The position numbers and the translations under genes are program-made. Below, one piece after another: positions 10,100-18,521 of a stretch of 32,612 nucleotides of DNA. Each line of letters starts with the position of its first letter. Position 1 is the first letter of the stretch. The DNA lies in NCBI RefSeq assembly GCF_001043915.1, contig NZ_LABX01000160.1:1-32612 (forward strand). Direction: 5' to 3'. The notes below the pieces were generated by a model. That model did no database searches. It saw only the letters and a program-made list of their open reading frames with translations, and was not told the DNA's origin. This DNA is from Methylobacterium aquaticum (lineage in GTDB: Bacteria > Pseudomonadota > Alphaproteobacteria > Rhizobiales > Beijerinckiaceae).

Positions 10100-10164
10100 G
10101 GGGGACGCTCGCGCGTCCCTGACCCGCGCCCGACGCGGATCCCGACCCCGAGGACACGTCACCC

Positions 10165-11502
10165 ATGGCCTCTGCAGCCGAGCAGCTCGCCGCCAACCTC
10201 AACTTCGGCGCCATCGCCAAGGCCGAAGAGCTCAAGAAGCGGATCTGGTTCACCCTGGGCGCCCTGATCGTCTACCGGCTCGGGACCTACATCCCGCTGC
10301 CCGGAATCGATCCCGACGCGCTCCGCCAGAGCTTCGCCAACGCGCAAGGCGGCGTGCTCGGCCTGTTCAACATGTTCTCCGGCGGGGCCGTCGAGCGCAT
10401 GGCGATCTTCGCGCTCAACATCATGCCGTACATCTCGGCGTCGATCATCGTGCAGCTGCTCACCTCGGTGGTGCCGTCGCTCGAGGCGCTGAAGAAGGAG
10501 GGCGAGTCGGGCCGCAAGGTTCTCAACCAGTACACCCGCTACCTGACCGTGGTGCTGGCGATCTTCCAGGCCTGGGGCATCGCCGTCGGGTTGCAGAGTT
10601 CCGGCGGCATCGTGCAGGATCCGGGGCCGTTCTTCCTGATCTCGACCGTGATCACGCTGACCGGCGGCACGCTGTTCCTGATGTGGATCGGCGAGCAGAT
10701 CACCTCGCGGGGCATCGGCAACGGCTCCTCGCTCATCATCTTCGCGGGCATCGTCGCCCACCTGCCCTCGGCCATCGCCGGCACTCTCGAACTCGGGCGC
10801 CAGGGCGCCCTCTCGACGGTGGTGATCCTCGGCGTGGTGGTGATGGCGGCGGCGGTCGTCTACTTCATCGTCTTCATGGAGCGCGCCCAGCGCCGCCTCC
10901 TGATCAACTATCCCAAGCGCCAGGTCGGCAACCGCATGTACGAGGGCCAGACCTCGTTCCTGCCGCTCAAGCTCAACACCTCGGGCGTGATCCCGCCGAT
11001 CTTCGCCTCGTCGCTGCTGCTGCTGCCCGCCACCGCGGCGAGCTTCCAGACCGATCCGAACGGCACCGGCATCATCGCCACCATGGCGACCTATCTCGGC
11101 CACGGCCGGCCGCTCTACATGCTGCTCTACGCGGCCTTGATCATCTTCTTCGCCTTCTTCTACACCGCGGTGGTGTTCAATCCGCAGGAGACGGCGGACA
11201 ACCTGAAGAAGCATGGTGGCTTCATCCCGGGCATCCGGCCGGGCGAGCGCACCGCCGAGTTCATCGACAAGGTCTTGTCGCGCATCACGGTGATCGGTGC
11301 CGCCTACCTGACGGTGATCTGCCTGATCCCGGAGATCCTGGTCTCGTATGCGTCGCTGCCGTTCTATTTCGGCGGCACCTCGCTGCTGATCGTGGTCTCG
11401 GTGACCATGGACACGGTGGCGCAGGTCCATGGCCATCTGCTGGCGCACCAGTACGAGGGTCTGGTGAAGAAGGCGAAGCTGCGCGGCGCTCGCCGGCGCT
11501 GA
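10165..11502 (+). CDS. secY: Protein translocase subunit SecY
   Basis: SecY is the ten-helix pore of the Sec translocon in the inner membrane. The 445-residue product has the N-terminal amphipathic part with KKRIWFTLGALIVYRLGTYIPLPGI. The plug/TM2 area FNMFSGGAVERMAIFALNIMPYISASIIVQLL is near residues 68-99. The G-x-GNGSSLIIFAGI loop, AQRRLLINYPKRQVG and the GFIPGIRPGERT cytosolic loop near residue 353 are present. Length is standard. CCGAGGAC precedes the ATG. Confidence 0.99.
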   Translation: MASAAEQLAANLNFGAIAKAEELKKRIWFTLGALIVYRLGTYIPLPGIDPDALRQSFANAQGGVLGLFNMFSGGAVERMAIFALNIMPYISASIIVQLLTSVVPSLEALKKEGESGRKVLNQYTRYLTVVLAIFQAWGIAVGLQSSGGIVQDPGPFFLISTVITLTGGTLFLMWIGEQITSRGIGNGSSLIIFAGIVAHLPSAIAGTLELGRQGALSTVVILGVVVMAAAVVYFIVFMERAQRRLLINYPKRQVGNRMYEGQTSFLPLKLNTSGVIPPIFASSLLLLPATAASFQTDPNGTGIIATMATYLGHGRPLYMLLYAALIIFFAFFYTAVVFNPQETADNLKKHGGFIPGIRPGERTAEFIDKVLSRITVIGAAYLTVICLIPEILVSYASLPFYFGGTSLLIVVSVTMDTVAQVHGHLLAHQYEGLVKKAKLRGARRR

Positions 11503-11540
11503 CCCGGTTGTCCGGGAGATGACGTCCGGAGACCGGATCG

Positions 11541-11646
11541 CTAAGCAGATGTCGCCGAAGTGATCACCGGTTCGGCGATAAAAATCTGCGGCAAAACAAA
11601 AACCTAAGCGGGCGAAGCGTTGGCTTGCAAACGCAAGTCTGCTTAG
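11541..11646. repeat. Nested inverted-repeat element, copy A
   Basis: The outer arms CTAAGCAGA (11541-11549) and TCTGCTTAG (11638-11646) are perfect inverse copies. Inside, TCGCCGAA (11552-11559) pairs with TTCGGCGA (11571-11578), and GCAGAT with ATCTGC (11584-11589). A third hairpin, CTTGC-aaac-GCAAG, sits at 11624-11637. The inner loop and right arm (AAGTGATCACCGGTTCG) closely match the element at 23611-23626, so this is a dispersed repeat family. Confidence 0.65.
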
Positions 11647-11684
11647 AGCACTGGCCGATTGCAACGTGATCGGGCGCTGCTCTA
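11644..11684. repeat. GAGCA-type palindromic repeat, copy B
   Basis: TAGAGCA (11644-11650) and TGCTCTA (11678-11684) form the arms of an imperfect 16-base inverted repeat that also pairs CCGAT with ATCGG. The same TAGAGCA...TGCTC arms recur near 23593-23639. It abuts copy A, which suggests two repeat units placed side by side after secY. Confidence 0.6.
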
Positions 11685-11989
11685 GCCCGCGCGGCACGTG
11701 AGCGAAGCCGGTTTCCGCATTGCGACATGCGATCCGACACGATCGCCTGAAGCGATCAGCCTGACGTCGTATGACACGCGCGGGCGCGACGGCGACCGGA
11801 CCCCGATGCGACCGCCCCGGCGCCCTTGCGCCGGGGTATGCCCTTGGCGCATGGTCGGGCTTTGGCGTCGTCGGGTCTTAGCGCATGGTCGGATACGGCC
11901 GGAGCGGATCTCGGTTTAGAACAAGCAGACAGGCCGCGCGCCGGGGGGACGGATCCCGTGCGGAACGCGGTGGAGGGGAGTGACAGGTT

Positions 11990-12589
11990 ATGCGGATCAT
12001 TCTGCTCGGCCCGCCCGGCGCCGGGAAGGGGACTCAATCGGCGCGGATCGTCGAGCGGTTCGGAATCCCGCAGCTCTCGACCGGCGACATGCTGCGGGCC
12101 GCTGTGGCGGCCGGTACCCCGGTCGGCCTCAAGGCCAAGGCCCTGATGGAGAGTGGCGCGCTCGTCTCCGACGAGATCGTGATCGGCATCGTCGCCGACC
12201 GGATCGACGAGAAGGATGCCCGCAGCGGCTTCATCCTCGACGGCTTCCCCCGCACGGTGGCCCAGGCCATCGCCTTGGAGACGATGCTGTCGGAGAAGGG
12301 GCTGCGCCTCGACGCGGTGATCGAGTTCAAGGTCGACGAGGATGCCCTCGTCGGGCGCATCGCCAAGCGCGCCGCCGAGACCGCGGCCCGCGGCGAGCCG
12401 GTGCGCAAGGACGACACGCCGGAGGTGTTCAAGACCCGGCTTGAAGCCTACCGCACCCAGACCGCGCCGCTCTCGGCGCATTATGCCGGCACCGGGCTTC
12501 TGCGTCAGGTCGACGGCATGGCGCCGATCGACGAGGTGACGACGCAGCTCGAGACGCTGCTCGCCCCGTTCCAGGCCGTATCCGCGTGA
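11990..12589 (+). CDS. adk: Adenylate kinase
   Basis: Adk interconverts AMP + ATP and 2 ADP in the cytosol. The 199-residue product has the P-loop GPPGAGKGT at residues 7-15, the AMP-binding [21 protein letters not shown] and a short LID segment ending RKDD. This is the short, zinc-free type usual in alphaproteobacteria. A strong GGAGGGG-type site (GTGGAGGGGAG) precedes the ATG. It follows secY, as is standard, but after an unusually long gap. Confidence 0.98.
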   Translation: MRIILLGPPGAGKGTQSARIVERFGIPQLSTGDMLRAAVAAGTPVGLKAKALMESGALVSDEIVIGIVADRIDEKDARSGFILDGFPRTVAQAIALETMLSEKGLRLDAVIEFKVDEDALVGRIAKRAAETAARGEPVRKDDTPEVFKTRLEAYRTQTAPLSAHYAGTGLLRQVDGMAPIDEVTTQLETLLAPFQAVSA

Positions 12590-12600
12590 CGCGCGTCACG
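12585..12600. promoter_or_regulatory. 16-base perfect palindrome, possible operator
   Basis: CGTGACGCGCGTCACG is perfectly self-complementary. It covers the adk stop codon and ends two bases before a good -35 hexamer. A dimeric regulator binding here could control the rpsM promoter. No regulator is identified, and part of the palindrome is constrained by the end of adk. Confidence 0.4.
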
Positions 12601-12602
12601 AG

Positions 12603-12631
12603 TTGACAACGGTTCGCGCCCGCGCTAGTGG
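12603..12631 (+). promoter_or_regulatory. Probable housekeeping promoter for rpsM-rpsK-rpoA-rplQ
   Basis: TTGACA at 12603-12608 is followed after exactly 17 bases by TAGTGG at 12626-12631. The perfect -35 and ideal spacing suit a sigma-70 type promoter of an alphaproteobacterium, although the -10 is a poor match. It lies 175 bases before the rpsM start, leaving a long leader. Confidence 0.5.
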
Positions 12632-12805
12632 GCGCTCCTTCGTTCAGACCCGGACGGCCCGGCGTGCCTCTCTGGAGGCCGCTCCGGGCCGATTTGTCGT
12701 CCGGACGACGGGCGCGCAGGGGCCGGACTCCACCGGACGCGCGCGTGACCAGAAGAACAGCCGTCCGGGCCCGCTGCCCTGGACGCGATGGAGAGCAGGA
12801 ACACC

Positions 12806-13174
12806 ATGGCCCGTATTGCCGGCGTTAACATCCCGACCAACAAGCGTGTCGTCATCGCGCTCCAGTACATCCACGGCATCGGTGCCAAGAAGGCCGAGGA
12901 GATCACCGAGAAGGTCGGCATCCCGGCCGAGCGTCGCGTGAACCAGCTCACCGACGCCGAGGTGCTCCAGATCCGCGAGACGATCGACCGCGACTACGTC
13001 GTCGAAGGCGACCTGCGCCGCGAAGTCGCGATGAACATCAAGCGCCTGATGGATCTCGGCTGCTACCGCGGCCTGCGCCACCGCCGCAACCTGCCGGTCC
13101 GCGGCCAGCGCACCCACACCAACGCCCGCACCCGCAAGGGCAAGGCGAAGCCGATCGCCGGCAAGAAGAAGTAA
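12806..13174 (+). CDS. rpsM: 30S ribosomal protein S13
   Basis: S13 contacts the P-site tRNA and forms bridges to the 50S subunit. The start is taken at 12806 ([15 protein letters not shown]), giving the standard 122 residues. An ATG six codons upstream is open but lacks family similarity. The core [13 protein letters not shown] helix-hairpin-helix and the basic tail [24 protein letters not shown] are intact. AGGA lies before the ATG. Confidence 0.98.
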   Translation: MARIAGVNIPTNKRVVIALQYIHGIGAKKAEEITEKVGIPAERRVNQLTDAEVLQIRETIDRDYVVEGDLRREVAMNIKRLMDLGCYRGLRHRRNLPVRGQRTHTNARTRKGKAKPIAGKKK

Positions 13175-13316
13175 GCCGCGATTGGTACGATGATCGGCGG
13201 GACCGTCCGTTCGGTTCCGCCCGACACCGGCGGCGCGCGAGCGCCGTCACCGTTCCTCGTGAGAGACGTCCCGAGCGCCTGGCACCACGGGCGCGCCTGA
13301 AGGATCGAAAGACAGT

Positions 13317-13706
13317 ATGGCCAAGGAAGCAACTCGCGTCCGTCGTCGCGAACGCAAGAACATCGTGTCGGGCGTCGCCCACGTGAACGCCTCGTTCAAC
13401 AACACGATGATCACCATCACGGACGCCCAGGGCAACACGATCTCGTGGTCGTCGGCCGGCGCCATGGGCTTCAAGGGCTCCCGCAAGTCGACCCCCTATG
13501 CCGCCCAGGTCGCGGCCGAGGATGCCGGCCGCAAGGCCGCCGAGCATGGCATGCGGACCCTCGAGGTCGAGGTCTCGGGCCCCGGTTCGGGTCGTGAGTC
13601 GGCCCTGCGCGCGCTCCAAGCGGCGGGTTTCACGGTGACGTCGATCCGCGACGTGACCCCGATCCCGCATAACGGCTGCCGCCCGCGCAAGCGCCGCCGC
13701 GTCTGA
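13317..13706 (+). CDS. rpsK: 30S ribosomal protein S11
   Basis: S11 forms the platform near the E site. The 129-residue product shows [46 protein letters not shown] and the C-terminal [26 protein letters not shown] lies upstream. The 142-base gap before it contains an imperfect hairpin (GGCGGGACCG / CGGTTCCGCC). A hydrolase gene, rather than rpoA, follows. Confidence 0.98.
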   Translation: MAKEATRVRRRERKNIVSGVAHVNASFNNTMITITDAQGNTISWSSAGAMGFKGSRKSTPYAAQVAAEDAGRKAAEHGMRTLEVEVSGPGSGRESALRALQAAGFTVTSIRDVTPIPHNGCRPRKRRRV

Positions 13707-13769
13707 TCGTCCACCAGCCGGGAGGCTTTGCCAGAGGCTTCCCGGCCGACGGCCCGCGAAGAGGATTGC

Positions 13770-14654
13770 GTGTCGACATCGTCCACAGCCGACCTCGTCC
13801 GGCCCGGCGTCCTCCCCTGGACGCTGGGCGATCGCGTTGTGGTCGCCCTCAATGACGGTCACATCGACGCCTCGATCGGGCTGGTGCAGGGCATCCCCTC
13901 CGAGGAGGCCGCAAGGCTCCAGGTCGAGGGGCTCCGCTCGCCGGATGCACCGCGGATCACCGTCAATGCCTTCCTGATCCTCGGCGGACCGGCTCCGGTT
14001 CTGATCGATGCCGGGATGGGCGCGGGTGGGCCTGCCTCGGTCGGGCATCTGATGACGGCGCTCCGGGCCTGCGGCGTGGAGCCGGGCTCGATCGGCGCCG
14101 TGCTGGTGACCCACCTGCATTCCGACCATGTCGGCGGATTGATGGGACCGGACGGCGCAGCCCTCTACCCGACGGCCGAGGTGGTGATCCCGGAGGCCGA
14201 GGCCGCCTACTGGCTGGCCGAGGGGGCCGAGGGGCGGGCGCCGGATGGGGCGAAGGCCGGCTTCCGCCGTGCCCACGCGCTCGTCGCGGCTTACGGCGAC
14301 CGGATCCGCCGGGCCGGCGAAGGCGAGGTGCTGCCAGGCGTCGAGGCGATCCTGGCGCCCGGCCATACGCCGGGCCACACCGCCTACCGGGTCCAGTCGG
14401 GCGACAGGAGCCTGCTGATCTGGGGCGACGTGGTGCACCTGCCGGCGATCCAGTTCGCCCGGCCGGAGGCGTTCCTGTCCTTCGACGTGGACGGCGCGAT
14501 GGCGGTGGCCACGCGCAAGCGCATCCTCGATCGGGCGGCGGCGGAGCGCAGCCTGGTCGCCGGGATGCATCTCGAGTTTCCGGCCCTCGGCTCGGTCCGG
14601 CGCGACGGCGCCGGCTTCGCCTGGGTCCCGGAGCAGTGGAGCGCGGCGTCCTGA
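13770..14654 (+). CDS. Metallo-beta-lactamase-fold hydrolase (methyl parathion hydrolase-like)
   Basis: A 294-residue hydrolase of the MBL superfamily, probably cytosolic since no signal peptide is seen. The metal site is complete: THLHSDH (H115, H117, D119, H120), GHTPGHT (H199/H203), WGDVVH (D220) and MHLEFP (H267). The VNAFLI...PVLIDAGMG start of the fold and the spacing resemble methyl parathion hydrolase and lactonase-like members; the substrate cannot be told. The GTG at 13770 has AAGAGGA five bases upstream and is preferred over a TTG at 13728. It lies between rpsK and rpoA, where no gene is normally found, so it is probably co-transcribed with the alpha operon. Confidence 0.88.
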   Translation: MSTSSTADLVRPGVLPWTLGDRVVVALNDGHIDASIGLVQGIPSEEAARLQVEGLRSPDAPRITVNAFLILGGPAPVLIDAGMGAGGPASVGHLMTALRACGVEPGSIGAVLVTHLHSDHVGGLMGPDGAALYPTAEVVIPEAEAAYWLAEGAEGRAPDGAKAGFRRAHALVAAYGDRIRRAGEGEVLPGVEAILAPGHTPGHTAYRVQSGDRSLLIWGDVVHLPAIQFARPEAFLSFDVDGAMAVATRKRILDRAAAERSLVAGMHLEFPALGSVRRDGAGFAWVPEQWSAAS

Positions 14655-14774
14655 CCGCCCCTGCTTCGACCGTGTGAGAGATCAGGACGGCGGTGTCACC
14701 CGGGCGCGGGAGGGACCGCGAGGGGAGGGCCCTTTCAAGGCGGTCCCCTGTGTAAGTTGGCGAGAGGTGCGAAC

Positions 14775-15794
14775 GTGGTCATTCAGAAGAACTGGCAAGA
14801 GCTGATCAAGCCGAACAAGCTCGAGGTCATCCCCGGACACGACCCGAAGCGGATCGCCACCGTCGTGGCCGAGCCGCTGGAGCGCGGCTTCGGCACCACC
14901 CTCGGCAATTCCTTGCGCCGGGTGCTCCTCTCGTCGCTCCAGGGGGCGGCCGTCACCTCGGTCCATATCGACGGCGTCCTGCACGAGTTCTCGTCGATCC
15001 CGGGCGTGCGCGAGGACGTCACCGACATCGTCCTGAACATCAAGACGATCGCGATCCGCTCGTCGAGCGATACCCCGAAGCGCATGACCCTGCGCAAGAC
15101 CGGCCCGGGCCTGGTCACGGCGGGCGACATCGCCACCATCGGCGACGTGCAGATCCTCAACCCCGACCTGGTGCTCTGCACCCTGGACGACGGGGCCGAG
15201 ATCCGCATGGAGTTCACCGTGTCGGCCGGCAAGGGCTACGTCCCGGCCGAGCGCAACCGGCCCGAGGATGCGCCGATCGGCCTGATCCCGGTCGACGCGT
15301 TGTTCTCGCCGGTCACCAAGGTGTCCTACCGCATCGAGAACACCCGCGAGGGCCAGGATCTCGACAAGGACAAGCTGACCATGACGGTCGAGACCAACGG
15401 CGCGGTCTCGCCCGAGGATGCGCTGGCTTATGCCGCCCGCATCATCCAGGATCAGCTCCAGATCTTCGTCAACTTCGAGGAGCCCCGCAAGGAAGAGGCC
15501 GCGCCGCTGGCGCCGCAGCTGCCCTTCAACCCGGCCCTGCTCAAGAAGGTCGACGAGCTGGAACTGTCGGTCCGTTCGGCCAACTGCCTCAAGAACGACA
15601 ACATCGTCTATATCGGCGATCTCATCCAGAAGACCGAAGCGGAGATGCTGCGCACCCCGAACTTCGGCCGCAAGTCGCTCAACGAGATCAAGGAAGTGCT
15701 GGCCGCGATGGGCCTGCACCTCGGCATGGACGTGCCCGGCTGGCCGCCGGAGAACATCGAGGACCTGGCCAAGCGCTTCGAGGAGCATTACTGA
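14775..15794 (+). CDS. rpoA: DNA-directed RNA polymerase subunit alpha
   Basis: The alpha subunit nucleates RNA polymerase and contacts UP elements and activators. With the GTG at 14775 the 339-residue protein begins [18 protein letters not shown], as in related bacteria; a TTG six codons upstream is less likely. The N-terminal domain shows [19 protein letters not shown], and the C-terminal domain shows [19 protein letters not shown] and [18 protein letters not shown] is the binding site. A 120-base gap separates it from the hydrolase gene. Confidence 0.98.
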   Translation: MVIQKNWQELIKPNKLEVIPGHDPKRIATVVAEPLERGFGTTLGNSLRRVLLSSLQGAAVTSVHIDGVLHEFSSIPGVREDVTDIVLNIKTIAIRSSSDTPKRMTLRKTGPGLVTAGDIATIGDVQILNPDLVLCTLDDGAEIRMEFTVSAGKGYVPAERNRPEDAPIGLIPVDALFSPVTKVSYRIENTREGQDLDKDKLTMTVETNGAVSPEDALAYAARIIQDQLQIFVNFEEPRKEEAAPLAPQLPFNPALLKKVDELELSVRSANCLKNDNIVYIGDLIQKTEAEMLRTPNFGRKSLNEIKEVLAAMGLHLGMDVPGWPPENIEDLAKRFEEHY

Positions 15795-15805
15795 GCCGGT
15801 CTCGC

Positions 15806-15874
15806 GGCGCGGGGCGTGACGTCCCGCGCCGCCACTCCCGATGCGCCGGCCCGCGCGGCGCATCGGGAGTGGCG
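15806..15874 (+). promoter_or_regulatory. Two tandem hairpins between rpoA and rplQ
   Basis: The first hairpin pairs GGCGCGGG (15806-15813) with CCCGCGCC (15823-15830). The second is an 18-base perfect stem, CGCCACTCCCGATGCGCC (15830-15847) with its exact inverse at 15857-15874, over the nine-base loop GGCCCGCGC. No T-tract follows, so this is not a standard terminator. An RNA stability, processing or attenuation element is more likely. Confidence 0.6.
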
Positions 15875-15944
15875 TTCCCCGCCCTCGCACCACAAAGGAC
15901 GGCCGACCCGTGGCACGGCGGCCGAGAACCAATAGGAGAGAGCC

Positions 15945-16367
15945 ATGCGTCACGGTTTCCGGGGTCGGCGCTTCAACCGCACCGTCGAGCATCGCAAGGC
16001 GATGTTCTCGAACATGTCGGCCGCGCTGATCAAGCACGAGCAGATCATCACCACCCTGCCGAAGGCCAAGGACCTGCGTCCCGTGGTCGAGAAGCTGATC
16101 ACGCTGGGCAAGCGCGGCGACCTGCACGCCCGCCGTCAGGCGATCGCGGCTTTGCGCGGCGACGAGGTGATGGTCAAGAAGCTGTTCGACGTGCTTGGGC
16201 CCCGCTATGCCGGCCGCCCGGGCGGCTATTGCCGCATCATGAAGGCGGGCTTCCGCTACGGTGACAATGCCGCGATGGCGGTGATCGAGTTCGTCGATCG
16301 CGACGTCGATGCCCGCGGCAGGGATTCCGGCCCGGTCCAGGTCGCCGACGAGACCTCGGCGGAGTAA
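15945..16367 (+). CDS. rplQ: 50S ribosomal protein L17
   Basis: L17 lies by the tunnel exit. The 140-residue product has the standard opening [20 protein letters not shown], then [26 protein letters not shown] and [17 protein letters not shown]. The last 20 residues are a variable tail. AGGAGAG precedes the ATG. It is the last gene of the ribosomal cluster and is followed by a clear terminator. Confidence 0.98.
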   Translation: MRHGFRGRRFNRTVEHRKAMFSNMSAALIKHEQIITTLPKAKDLRPVVEKLITLGKRGDLHARRQAIAALRGDEVMVKKLFDVLGPRYAGRPGGYCRIMKAGFRYGDNAAMAVIEFVDRDVDARGRDSGPVQVADETSAE

Positions 16368-16395
16368 TCCGCTTTCCACCCTCGCGATGCTATCG

Positions 16396-16426
16396 AAGGC
16401 GGTCCTTGCGGACCGCCTTTGTTTTT
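16396..16426 (+). terminator. Intrinsic terminator of the ribosomal cluster
   Basis: AAGGCGGTCC (16396-16405) pairs perfectly with GGACCGCCTT (16410-16419) over a TTGC loop and is followed by TGTTTTT. This is a textbook Rho-independent terminator, 28 bases after the rplQ stop codon. Confidence 0.9.
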
Positions 16427-16587
16427 GCACGGGACGACGCAGAATCGCCTGACCGCACCGGCGTATCGAAGCGAGCAGGCCGGCAAGGGCGATCCCGCGG
16501 CGGGTCCGGCCTGTCGGCGAAGGGCTGGATTCCGGCGGGCGGGAGGCGCAAAGGTGACGTGCTTCACGTCCACCAGCGAACTGTCCG

Positions 16588-17901
16588 ATGACCGTCATTC
16601 CTCCGCTCGCCGACCTCCAGGCCCGCTACGCCGCATGGCAGGAGCGCGGTCTCACGCTCGACATGACCCGCGGCAAGCCGTCGCCCGAGCAGCTCGACCT
16701 GTCGGAGGGGCTCTCGACCCTGCCGGGTAACCGCGACCACCGCTCCGACGCCGGCGAGGACGTCCGCAATTACGGCGGCGTCCAGGGCCTCGCCGAGGTG
16801 CGGGCCCTGTTCGCCCCGGTGCTCGGCGCCCCGCCGGAGCGGATCGTCGTCGGCAACAATTCGAGCCTCGCGCTGATGCATGATTGCATCGTCTACGCGC
16901 TGCTCAAGGGGGTCCCCGGCGGGGCCCGGCCGTGGTCGAAGGACGAGGAGATCCGCTTCCTCTGCCCGGTGCCGGGCTACGATCGCCACTTCGCCCTGTG
17001 CGAGACCTACGGCATCGGCATGATCCCGGTGCCGATGACCGCCGACGGGCCGGACATGGACGTGGTCGAGCGCGAGGCCCGCGATCCTCGGGTGAAGGGG
17101 CTCTGGGCGGTGCCGCAATATTCGAATCCCGGCGGTGAGACCTATTCCGACGCCACCGTCGCGCGGCTCGCCCGGATGGCGACCGGGGCGCCGGATTTCC
17201 GCCTGTTCTGGGACAACGCCTACGCGCTGCATCACCTGACCGAGCGCCGGCCCACCCTCCGCAACATCCTGGATGCCTGCGCCGAAGCCGGCCACCCGGA
17301 CCGGGCGATCGTCTTCGCCTCGACCTCGAAGGTGACGCTGGCCGGCGCCGGCCTCGCGATGCTGGCCTCCTCCGAGGCCAATATCCGCTGGTATCTGGCG
17401 AATGCCGGCAAGCGCAGCATCGGGCCGGACAAGATGAACCAGTTGCGCCACATCCGCTTCCTGCGCGACCGGGCCGGGCTCGACGCCCTGATGGACGGCC
17501 ATCGCCGGCTGCTGGCGCCGAAGTTCCGCGCCGTCACCGAGACTCTGGCCCGTCATCTCGGCGGCACCGGGGTTGCGCGCTGGAGCGAGCCGGAAGGCGG
17601 CTACTTCATCCTGCTCGAAGTGCCGGAGGGCTGCGCCACCCGCGTGGTCAAGCTCGCCGCCGCCTGTGGCTTGGCGCTGACGCCGGCCGGCGCCACCCAT
17701 CCTTACGGCCGCGACCCGCAGGACCGGCTGCTGCGCCTCGCCCCGTCCTACCCGAAGCTCGCGGAGGTCGAGGCCGCGGCCGAGGTGGTGGCGACCTGCG
17801 TGCTGCTGGCGGCGGCGGAGAGCCGTGAGGCGGGTGGGACAGGGCGGGTGGCGGCGCCATACCAACGGTCGTTGGAAACGACCTCTGGTTCCGTTCTGTA
17901 A
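16588..17901 (+). CDS. Aspartate aminotransferase-type PLP enzyme (PF12897, Rv3722c-like)
   Basis: A cytosolic class I-fold aminotransferase that most likely transfers amino groups between aspartate (or a similar amino acid) and 2-oxoglutarate. Sequence blocks [61 protein letters not shown] and [13 protein letters not shown] (PLP lysine) are shared with the Rv3722c group of Mycobacterium. [11 protein letters not shown] and RLAPSYPKL lie near the end. The family usually stops just after the [10 protein letters not shown] segment. Here about 25 extra residues follow, the last 14 encoded by a palindromic element that also gives the stop. No good binding site precedes the ATG; an inverted repeat GACGTG-ctt-CACGTC lies 18 bases upstream. 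Confidence 0.88.
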   Translation: MTVIPPLADLQARYAAWQERGLTLDMTRGKPSPEQLDLSEGLSTLPGNRDHRSDAGEDVRNYGGVQGLAEVRALFAPVLGAPPERIVVGNNSSLALMHDCIVYALLKGVPGGARPWSKDEEIRFLCPVPGYDRHFALCETYGIGMIPVPMTADGPDMDVVEREARDPRVKGLWAVPQYSNPGGETYSDATVARLARMATGAPDFRLFWDNAYALHHLTERRPTLRNILDACAEAGHPDRAIVFASTSKVTLAGAGLAMLASSEANIRWYLANAGKRSIGPDKMNQLRHIRFLRDRAGLDALMDGHRRLLAPKFRAVTETLARHLGGTGVARWSEPEGGYFILLEVPEGCATRVVKLAAACGLALTPAGATHPYGRDPQDRLLRLAPSYPKLAEVEAAAEVVATCVLLAAAESREAGGTGRVAAPYQRSLETTSGSVL

Positions 17902-18013
17902 TTGTCGCCAAGCCTTTGGCTTGATGTCGAAAACGAGAGATCGGTCAACGGCCGCGTCGATCTCGGGCCTGCCCGAGATCGAATCGATGCGTCGGCATCT
18001 TGGGCCGTTGGTA
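17860..18013. repeat. 154-base element with terminal inverted repeats
   Basis: TACCAACGG (17860-17868) and CCGTTGGTA (18005-18013) form perfect nine-base ends. Inside are three perfect hairpins: GGTCGTT-gga-AACGACC (17867-17883), CAAGCC-ttt-GGCTTG (17909-17923) and CGATCTCGGGC-ct-GCCCGAGATCG (17958-17981). No coding capacity is seen. It resembles a small non-autonomous palindromic element, and it overlaps the 3' end of the aminotransferase gene. Confidence 0.6.
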
Positions 18014-18125
18014 AAAATGTCCTCCCGTCCAGCCACGTCGGGTCCGTCCAGGCAGCCGTGGCGCCGGATCACCCCGCTCCCGCGGGGGCGGGGTCTCCCC
18101 GGTCACGTCCGGCTGGAAGCGCGGT

Positions 18126-18521
18126 TCAATCCGCGGACGGGCCCGTGCAGGGGATGAACCGCATCATCGCCCGCGACAGATGGGGATCGTCCGATACCAG
18201 AACGGCCTGCTCGCTCATGGCCTGGGCGATGAGCAGATGGGCGAATGGATCCGGGTGATCCGGCAGCTTGCGCAAGCTGCGGAGATGGGCCGGGCGCAGG
18301 TCGAGGAGGGTGAGTTCCCCGTCCGCAATCGCCTCCAGGACCTGCCGGAGGTCGGCCTTCAGCCGGCCGGCGCGGATCAGGAGCACGATCTCCCAGAGCG
18401 AGGCCGTGCTGACCAACACCGTGTTGCGCGGATCCGCGATCCGGTCCCGGGCCCGGTCTCCGAGGCGGGGATCGTCGCTCAGCCACCACAGGAGGGCGCG
18501 GGTGTCGAGGAGGAGCTTCAC
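18126..18521 (-). CDS. PIN-domain toxin, VapC family
   Basis: A 131-residue PIN-domain protein, expected to be a magnesium-dependent ribonuclease that acts on tRNA or rRNA when not bound by its antitoxin. The opening MKLLLDTRALLWWLSDDPRL contains the first acidic residue D6. E44 is in SLWE, D91 in HPDPF and D111/D112 in VSDDPHL. Related toxins usually read LDTHALLW and HRDPFDR; here LDTRALLW and HPDPFAH, so one conserved Asp is Ala. The GTG start overlaps the antitoxin stop by four bases (GTGA). It ends 113 bases from the palindromic element downstream of the aminotransferase. Confidence 0.85.
   Translation of the reverse strand: MKLLLDTRALLWWLSDDPRLGDRARDRIADPRNTVLVSTASLWEIVLLIRAGRLKADLRQVLEAIADGELTLLDLRPAHLRSLRKLPDHPDPFAHLLIAQAMSEQAVLVSDDPHLSRAMMRFIPCTGPSAD

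Larger units (their letters stand above)
11503..11989 (+). other. 487-base secY-adk gap with nested palindromes
   Basis: No gene is supported here. The left part (11541-11684) holds nested palindromic repeats, described separately. The right part has a perfect hairpin CCCCGGCGC-cctt-GCGCCGGGG at 11815-11836. It also has a 12-base direct repeat GCGCATGGTCGG at 11847-11858 and 11881-11892. No T-tract follows the hairpin. A promoter for adk may lie here, but I could not identify hexamers with confidence. Confidence 0.5.

Noticed and set aside
11815..11836. Perfect hairpin read as an intrinsic terminator of secY
   Set aside because: No T-tract follows and it lies over 300 bases past the secY stop.
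11698..11919. 73-codon open frame in the secY-adk gap
   Set aside because: Arg/Pro-rich, no binding site, overlaps a perfect hairpin and direct repeats.
12788..12805. Six-codon N-terminal extension of S13
   Set aside because: S13 proteins begin MARIAG, and the binding site AGGA fits the ATG at 12806.
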